Below, piece after piece: positions 1 to 5,199 of a DNA stretch of 5,946 nt (positions within the stretch are counted from its first letter, which is position 1; the number at the start of each line of letters is the position of its first letter). The position numbers and the translations under genes were made by a program. Origin of the DNA: Omnitrophica WOR_2 bacterium RIFCSPLOWO2_12_FULL_51_24 (GTDB lineage: Bacteria > Omnitrophota > Gorgyraeia > Pluralincolimonadales > Pluralincolimonadaceae); NCBI GenBank assembly GCA_001805885.1, contig MHHC01000028.1, positions 1 to 5,946 of the forward strand, in the 5' to 3' direction. The notes beneath the pieces were generated by a model that was not told the DNA's origin, searched no databases, and worked only from the letters and a program-made list of their open reading frames with translations.

Positions 1-230
1 AAAAGGCCTTAAAGAGGGGCGCGGTCGATTTCAAGAAGGCCTTTTTTGCGGGCGACAATATCAGGGATGTCCAGGCCGGCAAGGCGATAGGCTGCAGGAC
101 CATGCTGGTACTATCGGGCAAAGTAAGGTCGAGGAAGAGCAGAGGCTGGGAGGCGAAGCCGGATTTCATCAAGCGGGACCTTTTGGAGGCCGTGGAATTT
201 ATATTAAAGATGGATAGGAGAAAAAAATGA
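1..230 (+). CDS. HAD-superfamily phosphatase, GmhB/HisB-like (C-terminal part only)
   Basis: An open frame enters from the left edge (first whole codon at 3) and stops at TGA 228-230, leaving about 75 C-terminal residues. These contain FFAGDNIRDVQAGKAIGC, the HAD motif IV (GDxxxD, the Mg2+-binding acidic pair) followed by the usual AGKAAG-type helix. Next come a hydrophobic strand (TMLVLSGK) and a tail of the form KPDFI..DLLEAVEFIL, which is how HAD-IIIA phosphatases such as D-glycero-D-manno-heptose-1,7-bisphosphate 7-phosphatase (GmhB) end. That enzyme makes ADP-heptose precursors for LPS core in the cytoplasm. The nucleophile motif DxDxT and the zinc-binding cysteines that separate GmhB from other HAD-IIIA enzymes lie outside the window, so the substrate is unproven. 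The stop overlaps the next ATG (ATGA, 227-230), which suggests translational coupling to the glycosyltransferase. Confidence 0.8.
   Translation, partial: KALKRGAVDFKKAFFAGDNIRDVQAGKAIGCRTMLVLSGKVRSRKSRGWEAKPDFIKRDLLEAVEFILKMDRRKK
216..220 (+). promoter_or_regulatory. Shine-Dalgarno of the glycosyltransferase gene
   Basis: AGGAG lies six bases (all A) before the ATG at 227. It is a strong ribosome binding site inside the end of the upstream gene and supports 227 as the start. It is the best SD among the + strand genes here. Confidence 0.75.
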
Positions 231-1354
231 AAATATTCATCATCCACGCCCCGGCCGGCGCCGGACACAAAAGCGCGACTTTGGCGATAAAGGACGCCTT
301 CGATAAGGCCAACACGGGCCACGACGTAAGGGTGGTAGATTCCCTGGAATACGCGAACCGGTTCTTCAGGTCCACCTATGTCTGGGGATATAACTTCATG
401 GTCTCAAAGGCGCCATTCCTCTGGACATTCTCGTTCTATTTTACCGACTTCAAGCCGCTCCGCCCGCTGATAAGGTCCGTGAGGCGTATGATTAATTTCA
501 TAAACGGACACAAATTGTACAGCCTTATAAGGAAAGAGAAGCCTGATTGCATCGTAGCGACGCATTTTTTTGCCACCGAGATAATATCCAATCTCAAAAT
601 ATCCAAGCTATATGACGGGAAACTCATCACCTGCGTCACCGATTACGGTATTCACGATTTCTGGGTCTCCGCGCAGGTCGATATATATGTGGTGGCGTCC
701 GAATATTCAAAGAACGAGCTTATAGACAAAGGCATCCAGGCCGAGAAGATCAGGGTGCTAGGCATCCCGGTACAGGAGAAGTTCACAAAGAGACTGGAAC
801 GTCACGAGGCGGTGGAGAAGCTTGGACTTAAGGAAGGGCTATTTACCATACTTATAATAGGAGGCGGCCTCGGTGTCGGACCTATACCGCAGATGGTCAA
901 GACTATCGCCGGGACATCGGAACCGTTTCAGCTTATCGTAGTATGCGGAAGGAACGAGAGCCTTTTTAAGCGGATCGAAGAGTTAGCAAAGGGTTCGAGG
1001 ATCCCGATCAAACCCTACGGTTTTACCGATAAGGTCAACGAACTGATGGATGCCTCGGATATTATGATCTCAAAACCCGGGGGCTTAAGCATATCGGAGG
1101 CGATGGTAAAAGGCGTGCCCATGATAGTCGATTCCTTTATCCCTGGGCAGGAGGAGAGCAATCTAAGGTTCCTGGAGAAGAACAGCGCAGGGATAGGCAC
1201 GAAGGGTATTCAGGAGACCCTTGAAAAACTCGAGTGGCTATACAGGCACAAAGAGACCCTCGAATCGATGCGGGCTAAAGCCAAACAGCTTGGCAAGCCT
1301 TCAGCCGCAAGCGATATTGTCCTCCTGGTGCTTGGAAGCGTAGAGAAGAAATGA
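227..1354 (+). CDS. MGDG-synthase/UgtP-type glycosyltransferase (GT28-like)
   Basis: This 375-residue protein has the two-Rossmann GT-B layout of the monogalactosyldiacylglycerol synthase / processive diacylglycerol glucosyltransferase (UgtP) group, relatives of MurG. The N-terminal acceptor half has APAGAGHKSAT at 9-18 (the glycine loop that begins the family), THFFAT at 112-117 and VTDYGIHDFW at 137-146. The C-terminal nucleotide-sugar half has GIPV at 179-182, GGGLGVG at 212-218, VVCGRN at 238-243, GFTDKV at 265-270, SKPGGLSISEA at 282-292 and PGQEESN at 306-312. The usual reaction is sugar transfer from UDP-Gal or UDP-Glc to diacylglycerol at the inner face of the cytoplasmic membrane. 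There is no transmembrane segment; peripheral binding through the basic, aromatic region around 60-100 is likely. The donor and acceptor cannot be read from sequence. It sits between a sugar-phosphatase-like gene and a DNA repair gene, overlapping each by 4 nt. The length is normal and no key motif is missing. Confidence 0.88.
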   Translation: MKIFIIHAPAGAGHKSATLAIKDAFDKANTGHDVRVVDSLEYANRFFRSTYVWGYNFMVSKAPFLWTFSFYFTDFKPLRPLIRSVRRMINFINGHKLYSLIRKEKPDCIVATHFFATEIISNLKISKLYDGKLITCVTDYGIHDFWVSAQVDIYVVASEYSKNELIDKGIQAEKIRVLGIPVQEKFTKRLERHEAVEKLGLKEGLFTILIIGGGLGVGPIPQMVKTIAGTSEPFQLIVVCGRNESLFKRIEELAKGSRIPIKPYGFTDKVNELMDASDIMISKPGGLSISEAMVKGVPMIVDSFIPGQEESNLRFLEKNSAGIGTKGIQETLEKLEWLYRHKETLESMRAKAKQLGKPSAASDIVLLVLGSVEKK

Positions 1355-2019
1355 GCCAAGCGGACCCAAAAAGGGAACTATTGGGGATTACAAAAGATTT
1401 TAGATCATATATAGAAGCGGAGATAGCATCCGGTGTCGAAAATTTGATCATACCGAAGAGCTCGAAGGCCGGATTGCTCGCGCCTGTAAAAAAAGAAGTC
1501 TTTTCGTGCCGCAGATGCCCTCTTTACAAGACCAAAAGGAATTACGTTTTTTCCGATGGGGATCCTGAAGCGCGGTTGATGTTTATCGGAGAGGCGCCGG
1601 GCGAAGATGAAGATATGCAGGGAGTCCCTTTCGTCGGCCGCGCGGGGCAGCTCTTGACGAAGATGGTAGAGGCGATGGGGCTCAGGCGGCAGGATGTCTA
1701 TATCTGCAATGTCATCAAATGCCGCCCCCCTAACAACAGGGCTCCGCTGCCGGAGGAAGTGGCCGCGTGCAAAGGGTATCTGCTCAGACAGATCGATATA
1801 ATCTCGCCTAAGGTCATCTGCTGCCTCGGCAAGCATTCCGCGCAGGCGCTTTTGGAGACCGAGATCTTCATAACCAAGATAAGGGGGAAGGAGTTCGAGT
1901 TTAACGGCACAACACTTATCCCGACTTATCATCCCGCCTACCTTTTAAGGAATCCTTCCGCAAAGAAAGAAGTATGGCTAGACCTCAAAAAGATAATAAA
2001 GATACTTTCGCTGAGATAG
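1351..2019 (+). CDS. Family 4 uracil-DNA glycosylase (4Fe-4S)
   Basis: This 222-residue protein removes uracil from DNA, the first step of base excision repair of deaminated cytosine. Four cysteines in the family 4 arrangement are present for the 4Fe-4S cluster: C53 and C56 (CRRC), C124 (KCRPPNNR) and C140. Active-site motif A is GEAPGEDEDMQG at 80-91, followed by PFVGRAGQLL at 93-102. Motif B is HPAYLLRNP at 194-202, the DNA-intercalating loop. The segment VICCLGKHSAQALL at 156-169 is also typical. About 50 residues precede the first cysteine, more than in the compact thermophile enzymes; such N-terminal extensions are common in the bacterial proteins. ATG 1351 overlaps the previous stop (ATGA) with only a weak purine-rich stretch (GAGAAG) upstream, so coupled initiation is likely. 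The 3' end overlaps priA by 46 nt. Confidence 0.95.
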   Translation: MSQADPKRELLGITKDFRSYIEAEIASGVENLIIPKSSKAGLLAPVKKEVFSCRRCPLYKTKRNYVFSDGDPEARLMFIGEAPGEDEDMQGVPFVGRAGQLLTKMVEAMGLRRQDVYICNVIKCRPPNNRAPLPEEVAACKGYLLRQIDIISPKVICCLGKHSAQALLETEIFITKIRGKEFEFNGTTLIPTYHPAYLLRNPSAKKEVWLDLKKIIKILSLR

Positions 2020-3995
2020 CGGTAGGCCTGCCGGTAAGGAAACCGTTCCACTACAGTATCCCCCCCGCGCTTAAGGACAAAGTCGAGATCGGCAAGAGGG
2101 CCTGGGTCCCTTTCGGCCCCAGGAGGCTCGTAGGTTACATAACCGGTTTTGTCGACAGGCCTGAAGTCGAGGGGATCAAGGATATCATTTCGGTCATAGA
2201 TGATGAGTCGCCGGTCATCGACGCCGAACTCCTGGCGTTGACGAAATGGATCGCCGATTATTACCATGCCTCATGGGGAGAGGCGATAGACGCCGCGCTT
2301 CCCGGCCCGCTAAAAAAGGGCAAGATAAAGGCAAAGCCCCGCCATCCTTTGGCCGAAGAGGAATACGAACCCACCGGGAATTTCAAGCCCACACACGAAC
2401 AGGATTCCGCCCTGAAGTCCATCAGGGAGTCCATATCGAAAGGCAGGAACGATGTCTATCTCCTGCACGGGATAACCGGCAGCGGAAAGACGGAGGTCTA
2501 CCTGCAGTCTATAGAAACGGCGCTTAAGCTTGGTAAAACGGCGATAGTATTGGTGCCCGAGATATCCCTGACGCCGCAGGCCATCGAGCGGTTCAAATCA
2601 AGGTTCGGAAGCGTAGTGGCGGTATTGCACAGCCGGCTTCTCGAGAGCGAGAGGTTTTTGGAGTGGAAGAAGTTAAAGGAGGGAACAGCGAAGATCGCTG
2701 TGGGCGCGCGTTCAGCCATATTCGCGCCGGTTAAAAATCTCGGATTGATCGTCATAGACGAGGAACATGAGACTTCCTACAAACAGGACGACGCCCCGAG
2801 GTATAACGCCAGGGATGTCGCGATAGAGCGCTCGAGGATAACCGGCGCCGCAGTCATCCTCGGAAGCGCCACCCCTTCGATCGAAAGCTATCAGAAGGCG
2901 GCGGCAGGCGAATACAGGTTATTGAAGATCGCCGAACGTATAGAAAAGAGGGCCCTGCCTAAGGTCGACATAATAGACATGCGGCAGGAACGTCTCGACG
3001 CGAAGGAGCCGAAGATATTCTCGCGTGCGCTCGAACACGCCATATCGCAGGTCATGAACAGGCGCGGGCAGGTCATGCTCTTTATGAACAGGCGCGGGTT
3101 CTCCACTTTTATAAACTGCAGGAAGTGCGGCTATGTCGTGACCTGCAGGTACTGCAATGTCTCCATGACGTATCATTTCGACACCAGGAGGCTCAATTGC
3201 CATTATTGCAACTATCAGGCGGACCCGCCGGAGAAATGCCCCAAATGCAAGAGCGGGGATATCAGGTATTTCGGTATCGGCACGCAGAAGATCGAGAGCG
3301 AGGCCGCGAGGCTCTTTCCCGCCGCGAGGATAGCGAGGATGGATACGGACGCGACGGCTAAGAGGGGCTCCCACGGGCGGATACTTTCGGAATTCAAAAA
3401 ACATAAGATAGATATACTTATCGGTACGCAGATGATCGCTAAAGGCCACGATTTCCCCAGGGTGACGCTTGTCGGCGTCGTCTCGGCGGATACCGCCTTA
3501 AGCCTTCCGGATTTCAGGGCGAGCGAGAGGACGTTCAACCTCCTGACCCAGGTCGCCGGCCGCGCCGGACGCGGCTCAGAGCCGGGAAGAGTGATCGTGC
3601 AGACATTTTCGCCCAACCATTACGCGATAGAAAAGAGCATCGAACATGACTACGTAGGGTTTTTTGCAGAGGAGATAAAATTCCGCAAGGAACTGAATTA
3701 CCCTCCGTTCACGCATATCGTCGAGATAAAACTAAGGGGCAGGAAAGAGGAGAGGGTCATAAAGGCCGCACATGACCTCGCAGCCATCCTTAGCGAAGCT
3801 AAGGGCAAGCCCGTGGAAATGGTGGGGCCGGCTCCGGAATTTATATCCAAGATAAAGGGACAGTTCAGGTGGAATCTGCTTCTTAAGGGAGAAGATCCTA
3901 AAGCAATCTGCGGATTTATAGATAAAGCCCTTGATAATCTGAGGGGGAAGTCGGGATTGATTATAACGGTCGACGTGGATCCAATGGGTCTATAA
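1974..3995 (+). CDS. priA: Primosomal protein N' (replication restart helicase PriA)
   Basis: This 673-residue superfamily 2 helicase recognises abandoned forks and D-loops and starts reloading of the replicative helicase. The 3'-end-binding domain is at about 12-112 (FAEIAV, FHYSIP, RAWVPFGPRRLVGY, WIADYY...GEAIDAALP). Walker A is GITGSGKT at 166-173 (K172), the DEEH box 262-265, GSATP 297-301, motif V IGTQMIAKGHDFP 483-495 and motif VI QVAGRAGR 526-533. Eight cysteines bind two zincs: C382, C385, C391, C394, C409, C412, C422 and C425. The C-terminal domain ends in the normal DVDP motif (667-670). The protein is about 59 residues shorter than E. coli PriA, and all of the deficit lies before Walker A, where the winged-helix domain should be. 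ATG 1974 lies inside the uracil-DNA glycosylase gene; it is the only sensible start because the 3'-binding domain begins by residue 12. The SD is weak (AAAGAAAGAAG). Confidence 0.97.
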   Translation: MARPQKDNKDTFAEIAVGLPVRKPFHYSIPPALKDKVEIGKRAWVPFGPRRLVGYITGFVDRPEVEGIKDIISVIDDESPVIDAELLALTKWIADYYHASWGEAIDAALPGPLKKGKIKAKPRHPLAEEEYEPTGNFKPTHEQDSALKSIRESISKGRNDVYLLHGITGSGKTEVYLQSIETALKLGKTAIVLVPEISLTPQAIERFKSRFGSVVAVLHSRLLESERFLEWKKLKEGTAKIAVGARSAIFAPVKNLGLIVIDEEHETSYKQDDAPRYNARDVAIERSRITGAAVILGSATPSIESYQKAAAGEYRLLKIAERIEKRALPKVDIIDMRQERLDAKEPKIFSRALEHAISQVMNRRGQVMLFMNRRGFSTFINCRKCGYVVTCRYCNVSMTYHFDTRRLNCHYCNYQADPPEKCPKCKSGDIRYFGIGTQKIESEAARLFPAARIARMDTDATAKRGSHGRILSEFKKHKIDILIGTQMIAKGHDFPRVTLVGVVSADTALSLPDFRASERTFNLLTQVAGRAGRGSEPGRVIVQTFSPNHYAIEKSIEHDYVGFFAEEIKFRKELNYPPFTHIVEIKLRGRKEERVIKAAHDLAAILSEAKGKPVEMVGPAPEFISKIKGQFRWNLLLKGEDPKAICGFIDKALDNLRGKSGLIITVDVDPMGL

Positions 3996-3999
3996 TGGG

Positions 4000-4605
4000 C
4001 TATTGGTTATCGAACGTGCCCTTAATGGTCTTGATAGCGTCGAGCTCTTTTATGCCGTGCTCGGCGTCCATGTCGTTGGGATTTACCTGTAGAGTTGCCT
4101 GATAGAAAGCGCGCGCCTTCTCGTAGTTTTCCACACTCTTATAGAGTCCCGCCAATTTCTTCAGCGTTTTCGAATCATTGTTATCTATCATAGGGACCCC
4201 TTCGAGTATCTTTATGGCGTTTAAGGTCTGTCCTTCGCTTAAGAAACAATCGGCTATAGCGTTTAGTATCGCGGTATTTGCCGGATCCGCCCTCATAGCT
4301 TTCTCAAACTGATAGATAGCCTCCCATGTCTTTCCGGATTTTTGCAGTGAATACGCGCCCATCATAGTGAGGAAGGCCGATATTTTTCCTATGATCAACT
4401 TCATGATGTTCGGATGGTGCTTCTGCTGCTCCCAGAGGGAGAGCCAGAGGTAAAAACGCGCCTCCGCGAAATCCTGTTTTAAGGCCAGGGCAGAACTGAA
4501 GAGTTCGATGGCATACCCGAAATTCCCCCTCTTTACCGCTTCGACCCCTTTATTATAATAATCCCTGATCTGTACCGGAAGGTTATTTAAAGCCGCATCA
4601 TCCAT
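4000..4605 (-). CDS. TPR-repeat protein of unknown function
   Basis: This 201-residue protein is built almost wholly of tetratricopeptide repeats, which make helical scaffolds for protein binding. I see repeats at about 14-48 (YYNKGVEAVKRGNFGYAIEL...), 83-110 (GAYSLQKSGKTWEAIYQF...DPAN), 111-143 and 145-178 (LAGLYKSVENYEKARAFYQ...NPND). The stretch 49-82 is more divergent and partly hydrophobic. No signal peptide or catalytic motif is visible, so it is probably a cytoplasmic adaptor; its partner is unknown. The start is set at 4605: AAAGGAG lies 8 nt upstream and a consensus promoter lies just before it. A longer reading from 4656 would begin inside the -35 box. From memory, the layout, including the tail IKELDAIKTIKG, recalls small TPR proteins of PVC-related bacteria; this is not tested. 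It converges on priA, with four bases between the stops. Confidence 0.85.
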   Translation of the reverse strand: MDDAALNNLPVQIRDYYNKGVEAVKRGNFGYAIELFSSALALKQDFAEARFYLWLSLWEQQKHHPNIMKLIIGKISAFLTMMGAYSLQKSGKTWEAIYQFEKAMRADPANTAILNAIADCFLSEGQTLNAIKILEGVPMIDNNDSKTLKKLAGLYKSVENYEKARAFYQATLQVNPNDMDAEHGIKELDAIKTIKGTFDNQ

Positions 4606-4613
4606 GGAATGAG

Positions 4614-4620
4614 CTCCTTT
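4614..4620 (-). promoter_or_regulatory. Shine-Dalgarno deciding the TPR gene start
   Basis: Read on the minus strand, AAAGGAG sits 8 nt before ATG 4605. It is a near-consensus ribosome site and fixes the start at 4605 rather than at the upstream in-frame ATG codons at 4656 and 4638, which lack one. Confidence 0.8.
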
Positions 4621-4626
4621 TGACTG

Positions 4627-4656
4627 ATTATAGAACATTGCCCGAAACGGTGTCAA
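4627..4656 (-). promoter_or_regulatory. Sigma-70-type promoter of the TPR gene
   Basis: On the minus strand a perfect -35 box TTGACA (4656-4651) is followed after 18 nt by a perfect -10 box TATAAT (4632-4627). Transcription should start near 4620, giving a leader of only about 15 nt that begins at the Shine-Dalgarno. This is the strongest-looking promoter in the window and suggests substantial constitutive expression. Confidence 0.82.
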
Positions 4657-4670
4657 TCCTTTTTTGGATT
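4655..4670. repeat. Short inverted repeat between the divergent promoters
   Basis: AATCC (4655-4659), six T residues, then GGATT (4666-4670) form a small inverted repeat. It overlaps the end of the TPR gene's -35 box and a possible -35 box of def. It could be an operator, but 5-bp arms can easily arise by chance. Confidence 0.3.
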
Positions 4671-4698
4671 TGGTTTTTCGAGGGGTTTATAGTAGAAT
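4664..4698 (+). promoter_or_regulatory. Probable def-fmt promoter
   Basis: Two overlapping sigma-70-like pairs are readable: TTGGTT (4670-4675), 17 nt, TAGAAT (4693-4698); and TTGGAT (4664-4669), 18 nt, TATAGT (4688-4693). Both -10 boxes match five of six consensus bases, while the -35 boxes are weak. Either places the transcript start at about 4700-4705, at or just before the def ATG, so the leader would be about 0-5 nt. Confidence 0.5.
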
Positions 4699-4704
4699 AT
4701 CATC

Positions 4705-5199
4705 ATGTCTATCTTAAGGATACGCAAATATCCGGATCCTGTCCTGAGGAAGAAAGCCCTGCCGGTCAAGGCGGTGACAGAGATTGAGAGGCGTCTCATC
4801 GAGGATATGATCGAGACGATGAAACTCTCTGACGGCGTAGGGCTTGCTGCTACCCAGGCGGGGGTTCCTAAAAGGATAATCGTCTTCAACCCTTCTTGCG
4901 ATGAGTGGAGGGCCGACGCCCTTATAAACCCCGTTATATCAAAAAAGCGCGGGAGCGAGAAGAAAGAGGAAGGCTGTCTCAGTCTGCCCGGTATAAACGG
5001 TTTGGTCCGCCGTAGCACGCACATTCTGGTCGAGGGGCTGGACATAAAAGGAAGGCCTGTCTGTTTTGAGGCAAAAGACCTTCTGGCCAGGATATTCCAG
5101 CATGAGATAGACCATCTCGACGGCATCCTCTTCATCGACAGGATTAATCCCATGAAGCGCCTTATGGCGAAACGAAAGCTCAAAAAAGAACTTAAATGA
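4705..5199 (+). CDS. def: Peptide deformylase
   Basis: This 164-residue metalloenzyme removes the N-formyl group from nascent proteins at the ribosome exit. All three family motifs are intact: motif 1 GVGLAATQAG (44-53), motif 2 EEGCLSLPG (88-96) with metal ligand C91, and motif 3 QHEIDHLDG (132-140) with ligands H133 and H137 and catalytic E134. The N-terminus ILRIRKYPDPVLR (3-15) is typical. The length is normal, with a short basic C-terminal tail. ATG 4705 is secure because an in-frame TAG lies at 4693-4695 with no start between. No Shine-Dalgarno is seen in the 15 nt before the ATG; the nearest purine run, GAGGGG, is 19 nt away and upstream of the predicted transcript start. Its stop overlaps the fmt ATG (ATGA, 5196-5199), so the two are co-transcribed and probably translationally coupled. 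Confidence 0.97.
   Translation: MSILRIRKYPDPVLRKKALPVKAVTEIERRLIEDMIETMKLSDGVGLAATQAGVPKRIIVFNPSCDEWRADALINPVISKKRGSEKKEEGCLSLPGINGLVRRSTHILVEGLDIKGRPVCFEAKDLLARIFQHEIDHLDGILFIDRINPMKRLMAKRKLKKELK

Noticed and set aside
1405..1932. 175-codon open frame on the minus strand across the uracil-DNA glycosylase gene
   Set aside because: The + strand here has all family 4 motifs; the antisense reading resembles nothing and is a codon-bias shadow.
2246..2527. Second + strand open frame inside priA
   Set aside because: Out-of-frame shadow of the conserved PriA reading, rich in Arg, no domain.
2919..3449. 176-codon minus-strand open frame inside priA
   Set aside because: It lies over the zinc-binding and helicase part of PriA, which is fully conserved on the + strand; no recognisable domain.
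4619..4645. TTGACT on the + strand at 4620-4625 as a -35 box for def
   Set aside because: No -10-like sequence lies 16-18 nt downstream (CGAAAC region), and it is too far from def compared with the better boxes at 4688-4698.
4653..5183. 176-codon minus-strand open frame across def
   Set aside because: def is unambiguous on the + strand; the antisense translation is low-complexity Ser/Arg-rich and has no promoter or SD of its own that I can see.
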